Source of the DNA: Planctomycetota bacterium | GTDB taxonomy: Bacteria; Planctomycetota; UBA8742; UBA2392 | Assembly (NCBI GenBank): GCA_019912315.1 | Contig: JAIOJA010000071.1 | Coordinates: 1 to 64,000, forward strand | Direction of reading: 5' to 3' | Length of the DNA stretch: 64,000 nucleotides | Shown here: positions 16,650 to 24,268 of the stretch, piece after piece | Position numbering within the stretch: the stretch's first letter is position 1 | Layout: every line of letters begins with the position of its first letter | Translations under genes and position numbers: made by a program | The notes under the pieces: generated by a model | Databases searched by the model: none | The model's input: only the letters and a program-made list of their open reading frames with translations | Told to the model about the DNA's origin: nothing

Positions 16650-17729
16650 TTACTTGCCCGGTTCCTTCTTCGGCGCCGGGTCCGGCATGGAATCCGGCGA
16701 TTTCGCTTCCTCTTCGCCGACAATGCGCTCGAAGATTTCAACCAGCGCCTCGGCCTCGTCTGCCGCGTTTGTGCCTGCGTTGTCGCGTGCGAACGTGCGG
16801 TAGAGCTTGAGGCAGCCCTTGCGGAACTTCAGCATCGCGGCGGGATCCTCTTCGTTGACGTCCTGGAATTGCACGTCGAGGTCGCACATGATTTTCAGCA
16901 GTTCACGGCGCCTGGCGATTTCGTTCTGAACTTCCTTGCTGTCGGTCAGCGCCTTGAGACGCTCCGGTGCCTCTTCGGCGTCGCCGAGCCCCTTGTAGCG
17001 CGCGAGTTCCTTCCAGCAGGCGATGGCGAGGTTGTAGTTTTTCTCGACTTCCGCTGTTTCGGCGCGCACGCCCAATGCCCCCATGCGGTCGTCGATGCGC
17101 TCCATGATGTACTCGGCTTCGGCTTCAACTTCATCGTTGGGCGCGTTGTCGTAGACGGCTTCCGCCAGCTTGTACGCCTTGGCGAATTCACCGTCGCCAA
17201 AGGCGCGCGCGGCCTCCGTCAGTTCCTTGGCGACGGCGGTCTTTCCGAGCCCGGGGTACTTGACCTGCTCAAGGGCCTTGTCGAGGGCTTCGCTGTAGCC
17301 GGACACGCCGATGAATGCGACTTTGCCGTCAGCGCCGACGATCCACATCTGGGGCAGCCCGCCGGAGGTGTCGAAACCGACTTCGCTGAAGCCGTCCATG
17401 GCGATGGGGTATTTGATCTCGTGCTTGTTAATGATTTCGTCGATTTCGGGCAGCGGGTGCACCTGGGCGTAAAGCGTGTAGACGTGCAGCCCGGGTTTTT
17501 CATTCAGTTCGTTCATGTGCGGCAACTGCCGCATGCAGGGCCCTCAGTTCTTGCCCCAGGCCTTGATCAGGATCACGTCACCCTTGAGCTCGGAAAAGCT
17601 CCTGTAGGAAGGCGTGTTGATGAGGTTACGCGGCGTGAACTCCGGTACGTCGTCGCCGACCTTGACCTGCGCGAAAGCCGGCGCGGCGACCAGCGCCAGC
17701 ACCGAGCACAACAGAAAAGTCCGAACCAT
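16650..17729 (-). CDS. probable selenoprotein: thioredoxin-like (UGPC) secreted protein with helical C-terminus
   Basis: Read through one in-frame TGA (17544-17546), this is a 359-residue protein. It starts at the Met at 17729, preceded by GGAGGAC, and has a signal peptide ending near AFA (residue 20). A TlpA/redoxin-type thioredoxin domain follows. The active site reads A-W-G-K-N-(TGA)-G-P-C-M-R-Q-L-P, so residue 62 is the first Cys position of W-x3-C-G-P-C with selenocysteine instead. The frame continues unbroken after the TGA, with PIAMDG and GLPQMWIVGADGKV typical of the fold. Residues from about 165 to 345 are helical and TPR-like, and the tail is Pro/Lys-rich. A SECIS-like hairpin follows the TGA. 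Alternatives are a sequencing error or a recent nonsense mutation. Confidence 0.72.
17514..17546 (-). promoter_or_regulatory. in-frame TGA plus bacterial SECIS-like hairpin
   Basis: After the TGA, the transcript can form TGCGGC/GCCGCA, a 6-bp upper stem at 17518-17533, with an AGTT apical loop. The loop starts 17 bases after the TGA and has G in its second position. The published bacterial SECIS consensus asks for an apical loop 16-37 bases downstream, a short GC-rich upper stem, and a G in the first two loop bases; all three are met. Two further pairs can form below a 2-nt bulge. Confidence 0.65.
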
Positions 17730-17828
17730 CACTGTCCTCCGAAAACAGACCGCCCCATAAATTAGGAACGTTTCAGCATATGACGAACGGCAGCCCAAAT
17801 GGAAGCATCAAGTAGCCGGGTATTGCGG

Positions 17829-18960
17829 CTACTTGGAAGTCTTGGCCGCCTGCGTTTTGCGACTGTGGTGCCACTTGAGGTATGCTTCGATGAATTCGTC
17901 GATCTCACCGGCCAGCACGTTCTCGACGTGGGTGGTTTCCACGCCGGTTCTGGCGTCCTTCACCATGGTGTACGGGTTCAGGACGTAGTTGCGGATCTGG
18001 TGCCCGAAACCTACTTCGCCCTTGGCGCCGTACAGCTTGGCGAGCTCTTCGTCGCGCTTGGCGCGTTCCATCTGGTACAGCTTGGCGCGGAGCATTTCGA
18101 TGGCGATGGCGCGGTTCTGATGCTGGCTGCGCTCTGAGCGGCAGCTTACGACCACGCCGGTCGGGATATGCGTCATGCGCACGGCGCTTTCCACTTTGTT
18201 GACGTTCTGTCCGCCCTTGCCTCCCGCGCGACTGAAATTCAGGTCAAGGTCGTTCTCATTGATCTCGATGTCGATCTCGTCCGCCATGGCCTCCGGGACC
18301 ACATCCACACTGGCGAATGCCGTCTGGCGTTTGCCGGCCGCGTTAAACGGCGATATCCGTACAAGGCGGTGGGTGCCGACCTCGCCGCGCAGGAAGCCTG
18401 CGGCGAAGGGGCCCTTGATGTGCGCGGCGGCGCTTCGAATGCCGGCTACTTCGTCCTCCTGATAATCGATGATATCGATATCGTAGCCCTGCTTGCGGGC
18501 CCAGCGCATGTAGAGCTCGAACAGGGTTTGCGCCCAATCGCAGGCGTCGGTGCCGCCGGTACCGGCCTGGACGCTGAGATAGCAGTTGCCGTCGTCGCCG
18601 GGCTCATTGAGCAGTGCCTGGGTTTCAATTTTTTCGTAGTTGTTGGAGGCGTCGTGCAACTCTTTTTCGGCCTCGTTGAACGTCGCTTCGTCGCCCGCTT
18701 CGTCGGCAAGATCGAGCATGGCGCGTATGTCATCGAGTCTGTTGACCAGCTTGCTGATCGGGTCGATCTGTGCCTTGAGGCGGCGGATTTCGGCAACAAC
18801 GCGCTGGGCGGATTCCTGATGATCCCAGAAACCGTCGGCGTTCATCTGTTGGTCGAGTTCGAGTTGCTTGCGGGTCAGCGAGTCATAGTCAAAGAGACAC
18901 CTGTAGTTTGCTGGTGCGTTCTTTCAGAGACTCAACTTGGTCGAACAGGTCTTCCCGCAT
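17829..18960 (-). CDS. prfB: peptide chain release factor 2 (programmed +1 frameshift)
   Basis: RF2 terminates translation at UGA and UAA. The main part (from 18890 down to 17829) carries the SPF tripeptide (ISPFNAAGKR) that defines RF2 and the universal GGQ motif (GGKGGQNVNKVES). The gene begins at the ATG at 18960 with 23 codons in another frame, ending CTT TGA C. Slipping by +1 at that site gives L-D-Y-D-S, matching the start of RF2 proteins after the frameshift. The full protein has 376 residues, close to the usual 365. Autoregulation by RF2 level is expected, as in most bacteria. Confidence 0.95.
18888..18902 (-). promoter_or_regulatory. RF2 programmed +1 frameshift site
   Basis: The zero frame reads CAG GTG TCT CTT TGA C. 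AGGTG acts as the Shine-Dalgarno-like stimulator three bases before the CTT slippery codon, and TGA-C is the poorly read stop. Layout and spacing equal those of the classic prfB site. Confidence 0.93.
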
Positions 18961-19041
18961 CTTGGTGGCCTTTCTCGGCTTAGTCTAACTGTTGTGTCTG
19001 AAGTCGTTAGTCCGGGGCGCGAGTTTTTGGTCCGGCGCGTG

Positions 19042-20556
19042 TCAATATTCGCTGTGAACCGCCACGGCCTGTTCGCGGAAGGCGCCGTAGCCCTTGCGGA
19101 AGCCGTCCACGTAAAACTGTACGGCGCGCTTGCGGGTCTCCCTGGTGCCTTCACTGCGGGCGTCGCGGGGGCACAGGGCAAGGACGTTGCTGTAGTGGAT
19201 GGCGCGGTTGAACAGGCGGATGGTGGTGCCGGGCGGCACCTGCCTGAGTTTGAGGTCCGTTTCCTCCATCAGTTTTCGCGCTTCACTGGTTCGCCCGCTG
19301 GCGCGCTCAAGTTGTGTTCGCAGCACCAGGGCGCCGACTTCGGCCTGGATGCCGGACTTCACCGAGCGGGTTCGTTCCGTCACCAGTTCGCGGTCGTAGT
19401 CGCCGTTGGTGAGTGCCTGTTCCAGTTGCAGCATCTGCATCGCGCCGACCGAATTTGGCGCTTCGTACTGATGTTCGCCCTCGAACAGCAGCTTGCGGAC
19501 GCGTGCGATCAGCGGCAACTCTTCGCGCCAGGAGGCGTACTTCAACAGAAACAGCTCCATTCCGCTGCCGAAGTACGCCGGGTTCATGGCCGCTTCGATG
19601 GGCGCCATGCCGCCGACAACAAAGATGAAGCGGGTGTACAACTCGGACTGGTTCAGGTGGTCCGGGTTGGTCAGCGCGACTTCCATATAGGTTTCGCGGG
19701 CGAGTTCCAGCCCTTCGCTCGTGCGCCCGAGTTCGAAGTACAGATTGGACAGACGCAACTTGAGCGTCTGGTAGTACCAGTCGCCGCGGGCGTCGGGGTG
19801 CGTAAGGCTGATCGCGGACTCGGCAATACGCGCGGCCTCTTCGAGATAGCCCATGCCGGACAGCCCGATTGTCAGGTTGCTGATCTGTACCAGTTGCAGT
19901 GAATCGCGCAGATCGCCCTGAACCAGCAGGCGGCGGACGGTACGGCGCTGAATATCGAGCGCGCCCTCAGTGTTGTCGAGCATGTACTCAAGATTGGCAT
20001 TCGCCAGATCAAAGCGCTGGTCGAGTTCCGGGTCGTCTGTGATGCGCTGCAACTGGGTGATTGCGTCCCGCAGGTCGAGCGCGTGCGGCAGGTTGCGGCT
20101 TTTCATGGCTGTGCGCAGTTGGCTGATCAGTTCGTCGTAAAGCCCGGCGGTGTGTTGGTTCAGGCGTTTGCTGAGATCTTCGTGCTGCTTGAGGGCGGAA
20201 TTCAGCTCACGCAGGACGCGAGCGTGGGTCTTGCCGGTCAGGGCGCCAAGGCGCATCTCGGAGACGGCGCTCATGGCTTTCACCAGCGCCAGGATGTCTT
20301 CGCCCATGGCGACCGAAGACTGCGCCACGTCGGACAGGTAGGGGGCTCCCTCACCCATCAGCAGCCAGGCCGGGTTCAGCTTGAACGCGCGCAGCAGCGC
20401 GACGGTGAAGTCCGTTGGCACCTTGCCCTGCCGGACGTAGCGGTTGACGTTGGACTGGGGAACACCTGTGCGCTCCGCGATGGCGGCCTGGGTGTGTTTG
20501 CCGGCGACGGTCCTGAGCCTGTCGCGGAAGGCGCTATCCCGGTTCTGGGTTGACAT
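19042..20556 (-). CDS. CI-repressor-like HTH regulator with long helical/TPR-like C-terminus (copy 1)
   Basis: The 504-residue regulator has an N-terminal helix-turn-helix (about 10-75) of the phage-CI type. It shows [20 protein letters not shown], then GKVP and the closing [11 protein letters not shown]. The rest (about 90-500) is alpha-helical with TPR-like periodicity and probably senses a ligand or partner. It shares architecture and clear similarity with the gene at 30058, for example [11 protein letters not shown] against VHRYLREGKVP. It is divergent from the large secreted protein gene at 20726, separated by about 170 bases. That suggests it controls this gene. The helical C-terminus recalls RRNPP-type sensors but is longer, and membership is not established. 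Confidence 0.78.
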   Translation of the reverse strand: MSTQNRDSAFRDRLRTVAGKHTQAAIAERTGVPQSNVNRYVRQGKVPTDFTVALLRAFKLNPAWLLMGEGAPYLSDVAQSSVAMGEDILALVKAMSAVSEMRLGALTGKTHARVLRELNSALKQHEDLSKRLNQHTAGLYDELISQLRTAMKSRNLPHALDLRDAITQLQRITDDPELDQRFDLANANLEYMLDNTEGALDIQRRTVRRLLVQGDLRDSLQLVQISNLTIGLSGMGYLEEAARIAESAISLTHPDARGDWYYQTLKLRLSNLYFELGRTSEGLELARETYMEVALTNPDHLNQSELYTRFIFVVGGMAPIEAAMNPAYFGSGMELFLLKYASWREELPLIARVRKLLFEGEHQYEAPNSVGAMQMLQLEQALTNGDYDRELVTERTRSVKSGIQAEVGALVLRTQLERASGRTSEARKLMEETDLKLRQVPPGTTIRLFNRAIHYSNVLALCPRDARSEGTRETRKRAVQFYVDGFRKGYGAFREQAVAVHSEY

Positions 20557-20560
20557 AGCT

Positions 20561-20587
20561 ATTATATTCCTGTTCCGGGATACTATT
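20561..20587. promoter_or_regulatory. AT-rich imperfect palindrome next to regulator start (candidate operator)
   Basis: ATTATATTCC and GGGATACTAT form an imperfect inverted repeat (7 of 10 positions pair). On the minus strand it contains TATAAT only four bases before the regulator ATG. The rest of the intergenic stretch up to 20725 shows GGAG before the secreted protein start but no convincing second promoter. An operator role is inferred from position only. Confidence 0.35.
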
Positions 20588-20725
20588 TATGAGTTACGTG
20601 CGAGTCAACACACTTGTTCTGCTACTGTTTGCGACAGATGGCAACAAACGGTTGCCGGGATGCCCAACACGGGCCCGGACTTGGAGGCGGGCGCGGAGCG
20701 GGCTCTGAATGGACGGAGACAAGCC

Positions 20726-23700
20726 ATGAGGATTGCGATTCTGCTGTTGATTGCCGCGACTTTGTCAGCACCTGCCGTGTTTAGTCAGACAGTGACCCGC
20801 GCCTGGGGCGAACAGATCATGCTTGATTATTCGGGTAACCCGTCGGCCATGGACTGGGGTCCGAACCGCATGTGGGGCTACGAGTTTCAGGTTGCCGGCA
20901 GCGGGGTCATTCCCGAAGTCGTCGAGTTGGGTTGCGCCCTGCCCGTCGCCAACTGGGCGGCCGCCTTGCCGGGCTGGCAGGTGACCGGTGGGACAGCCCG
21001 CGTCGCGCTGTGGGAGGTAACAAGCGCCACGACAGGGATTCGCCTCGCCCACGCGGATGTCCCGGCGAATGCGAACTGGGGCTGGGTTACGCTGCCGCAG
21101 GCGATTCCCCTTACGCCAGGGTCGCGCTACCGCGTCGTCGTCATTACCGGCGTCACCACAACGGTTACGGACCCGTCCAACAACGTCTACAACTTCACGG
21201 ACGGCAACATGTACTTTGTACATCACACCTCGAACCCGCCCCTGGTACACCCGTCAGGCCCGATCCAGTACACCGGCATCGTCGAAAGCACTCGCAACTA
21301 CAACAACCCGCCCGACGCGGACATCAGCACCTTCCCGGACAACTTCAGCCCCGGCACCAGCTACGCGCCCTGGGGTATGGCCGACATTGCCTGGCGCGAG
21401 ATCGAAACAGCCCCCACCCTGAACGCGCCAACCACCGGCAAAGACGCACCGGGTGTGCTGATTACCGAAGCGGGGCCTGACGTGATTCCGGCCGGCCACG
21501 AGGGCGGCGAACTCCAGAATGTAAGCAACCGCTGGATTGACATTTCAAACTGGCGCATCTGCATCTGGGATTCGACGGAAGCGATCAGCCTTGCGCAGTC
21601 CCAATACGACCCGGTTGCCATCGGCACAATTCCGCCGGGAACCAGCCTTGCGCCGGATGAGGTTTTCACGTTCGGAGAAACCGTGGCGGGCGGCGCATTT
21701 GACCTCGCATTTGGCGCGTGGGGGTGGGCGTCCGGTTCGCGCTCAGCCGTCGTGCTGCTGGACGCGAACGACAAGGTCATCGATGTCATGCGCGTCAATG
21801 ACCTCAACCTGAACAGCATAACGAACCCGGTCAGCGGATTGTCGGCGCACTGGAACGGCAGCCACCTCAGCCAGTGGAACACTACGAACAGCTGGCAGCG
21901 CCAGGGGGTCGACGACAGTGACTTCAGCGCCGACTGGACCCGCGGCAACGCCCAGAGCGTCGGGCTGAAGAACAGCATCATCACCACGCCCTTCAGCAAC
22001 GCCGGCGAGAAGTTCGCCTCCCTGAACGGGGGCGCCCCGGCTCATACGGGGCGCCTGGAAGTCGGCGACAATCTGGAAGTCACGTTTACCGGCGACGACG
22101 TGAACGCGGGCGACACCCTGACGCTGTCGATTGCCTGGACGGGCGGTCTTACACCCGCGCAGGCCGGCTTTACCAACGTGACGGCGAGCGTTCCCGCGAC
22201 CGCAACCGGCAGCAGCAATATCAGCTTGACCCTGACCGGCACCGCGTTGGCTGCCGGATCAATCGACTTCGATGTGACCATCACGGATTCGACAAGTCGC
22301 AGTGCCATTGTCAGCTACACGCTTACGATTGATCCCATGCCGAACTACGCCCCGCGTCTGTCCGCGAGCTACGATGTCGGCGGCGGGCGTCAGAACATCA
22401 CCAGCCCCGCCACTTTCGGGTCGCTTACCCAGCCGGTGCCGTTCGGAATGCCGCTGTCCTCGTACGCTTTTCAATTCGGGCTTGTTGACGGCAACGGCGA
22501 CGCCATGCCGGTAACAGCGACCATGCAGGTGAGCCCGGCCTCAACTTGCGGAATGACGAGCGCGGATTTTGAGCACGGCACGCAGGCGGTGCCCTACGGA
22601 TGGTCGCCCGCTGCGCAAGCGGTGTTCACGCACATGAACTCGCAGTTTACGACCTTCACGGTCACCCTGAGCGCGAACGACGGCAACGGTGGGACCGCGC
22701 AGTTGGTGATCAACTTTGTGGTTGAGCCCCAGCCCCAGAATGCCAAGCCGTTCATTACAGTGAGCCGAGGCGGCAGCGTAGTCGCCAACAACAGCAGCAT
22801 CGTCATCGCGCCGGGAACGCCGCTTTCGGGCCTGAACCTGCGGATCGAACTGTTCGACGTTGAGTTTCACAGCGTTGAACTGACCGCGAGCATCAGCAAC
22901 CTGACCACCCAGGGTCTGCTGGTCAGCGAATTCGAAAGCGGCGGTTTCATGCCCACCGGCTACACCCTGACGCCCGGCAGCGGCAGCTTTAGCGTCCCGT
23001 CCGTGACGCATCGTGTGGACCTGACCGCCGACGACAATCACTGGCAGGGCGTCACGACTTTTACGTTCTATTTTGTCGTCAACCTTCCGCCGAGTATCAC
23101 TGTCAGCAGCAACGGTGCGAACGTACCGAACGGCTCGACCATCCGTGCGAACTACCTCGATACACTGGCGTCGCTGGGAATTCAGATTTCCGTCAATGAC
23201 CCGGACGCTACACCTGTCGGCGTCGGGGCCGTCATAACCGGCGTGACCACACAGGGCATTCTCGGCACGGAGTTCAGCGCCGCGCAACAGGCCGTCGCTT
23301 ACGTGCTGAGCCCCGCCAGCGGAGTGTTCAACGACCCGGCGGGCAGCAGTCACGCAGTCACGCTGACAGGCACGGACCTGCATGGCGCGCAGTTTGTGTT
23401 CAACTTCAGCATTGGGGCGAACCCCTTCGCGCCGAGCCTCGAAGTGCGTGAGACCGGTGGGGCCGTGATTGGCAACGGCGCCCAGGCGGGCGGCGGGCGT
23501 GACTTCGGCGTGCGGGGCATCAGCAGCGGCCCGACCGGCGCGCTCGACATCAGCGTGTTGAACACCGGCAGCGGCCCGATTGACCTGACCTCGGTTGCTC
23601 TCTCCGGTGCGAACGCCGCGGATTTCGTGCTGACCGCAGTCGGATTTCCGACGCAGGTGTTCCCGGGCTCGCCTTACACGTTCCAAGTCGCGTTTGACCC

Positions 23701-24214
23701 GAACCTCGGCGGGACCAAACAGGGCGTGATCACACTTGCGCTTGCTGTCGCGGGGACGCCAGCCAGCTTCACGTTTGAAGTTGCGGGCATCGGCCACGAT
23801 CCGAACGGCGTGGTTGTCAGCAACCCGGCGACATTGCCGGATGCCGTGAACGGGCAGCCTTTCGGCCCTTACCAGTTGATCGCGGTGGGTGGCGTGGGTA
23901 CGCATACCTGGAGCCTGTTCGACGGGAACATGCCGTACGGCTTCAGCCTGTCGCCCCAGGGCGAACTGTCGGGCACGCCCGCACCGGACCCGGTCAGCGG
24001 CGTGCGGCACGGCACGTTCACGTTTACCGTGCGGGTCACGGACGCGCAGGGCGGCACGGGCGAACAGACGTTGAGCATCACCGTACTGGGGGCAACCAGC
24101 GCCGGGGCACCCGGCAATGCGGGCTGCACCACCCGCACCGGGCGCAGCACCGCACTCCTCGGTCTGCTGGCGCTGGTTCTCCTGGTGGGCTATCGCCGGC
24201 GCAGACTTGCGTAG
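20726..24214 (+). CDS. large secreted multidomain protein with C-terminal sorting tail
   Basis: The 1162-residue protein starts at the ATG with GGAG seven bases upstream; the longer open frame lacks a signal peptide. Residues 1-20 are a signal peptide. A DUF4082-like beta domain follows (about 25-230). A lamin-tail-like domain comes next, starting near PGVLITEAGPD and containing NRWIDISNWRICIWD. Several Ig/cadherin-like repeats follow. Then come a choice-of-anchor-D-type module (LDISVLNTGSGPIDLTSV) and a putative-Ig module (FSLSPQGELSGTP). The end has GNAGC, a hydrophobic helix and RRRRLA, a Cys-containing C-terminal sorting signal of the MYXO/Synerg-CTERM kind. It is probably a surface adhesin or cell-wall-associated protein. 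It is divergent from regulator copy 1. Confidence 0.8.
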   Translation: MRIAILLLIAATLSAPAVFSQTVTRAWGEQIMLDYSGNPSAMDWGPNRMWGYEFQVAGSGVIPEVVELGCALPVANWAAALPGWQVTGGTARVALWEVTSATTGIRLAHADVPANANWGWVTLPQAIPLTPGSRYRVVVITGVTTTVTDPSNNVYNFTDGNMYFVHHTSNPPLVHPSGPIQYTGIVESTRNYNNPPDADISTFPDNFSPGTSYAPWGMADIAWREIETAPTLNAPTTGKDAPGVLITEAGPDVIPAGHEGGELQNVSNRWIDISNWRICIWDSTEAISLAQSQYDPVAIGTIPPGTSLAPDEVFTFGETVAGGAFDLAFGAWGWASGSRSAVVLLDANDKVIDVMRVNDLNLNSITNPVSGLSAHWNGSHLSQWNTTNSWQRQGVDDSDFSADWTRGNAQSVGLKNSIITTPFSNAGEKFASLNGGAPAHTGRLEVGDNLEVTFTGDDVNAGDTLTLSIAWTGGLTPAQAGFTNVTASVPATATGSSNISLTLTGTALAAGSIDFDVTITDSTSRSAIVSYTLTIDPMPNYAPRLSASYDVGGGRQNITSPATFGSLTQPVPFGMPLSSYAFQFGLVDGNGDAMPVTATMQVSPASTCGMTSADFEHGTQAVPYGWSPAAQAVFTHMNSQFTTFTVTLSANDGNGGTAQLVINFVVEPQPQNAKPFITVSRGGSVVANNSSIVIAPGTPLSGLNLRIELFDVEFHSVELTASISNLTTQGLLVSEFESGGFMPTGYTLTPGSGSFSVPSVTHRVDLTADDNHWQGVTTFTFYFVVNLPPSITVSSNGANVPNGSTIRANYLDTLASLGIQISVNDPDATPVGVGAVITGVTTQGILGTEFSAAQQAVAYVLSPASGVFNDPAGSSHAVTLTGTDLHGAQFVFNFSIGANPFAPSLEVRETGGAVIGNGAQAGGGRDFGVRGISSGPTGALDISVLNTGSGPIDLTSVALSGANAADFVLTAVGFPTQVFPGSPYTFQVAFDPNLGGTKQGVITLALAVAGTPASFTFEVAGIGHDPNGVVVSNPATLPDAVNGQPFGPYQLIAVGGVGTHTWSLFDGNMPYGFSLSPQGELSGTPAPDPVSGVRHGTFTFTVRVTDAQGGTGEQTLSITVLGATSAGAPGNAGCTTRTGRSTALLGLLALVLLVGYRRRRLA

Positions 24215-24229
24215 ATCAGCCCTGAACGC

Positions 24230-24263
24230 AAAAACCCGGCGGCCCACACCGCCGGGTTTTTCT
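24230..24263. terminator. bidirectional terminator
   Basis: AAAAACCCGGCGG and CCGCCGGGTTTTT form a perfect 13-bp inverted repeat around CCCACA. It carries both an A-run and a T-run, so it can stop transcription from both convergent neighbours. Confidence 0.93.
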
Positions 24264-24268
24264 TGGGG

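Noticed and set aside
18889..18891. TGA at the prfB 5' end considered as a selenocysteine codon or sequencing error
   Set aside because: It is followed by a frame change and fits the RF2 programmed frameshift site exactly.
20444..20725. N-terminal extension of the large secreted protein
   Set aside because: The first 94 codons overlap the divergent regulator gene and its promoter; the Met at 20726 has a ribosome site and a signal peptide.
22541..24247. 568-codon minus-strand frame opposite the large secreted protein
   Set aside because: Shadow of an Ig-repeat gene; Arg/His/Ala-rich with no motif and it crosses a terminator.
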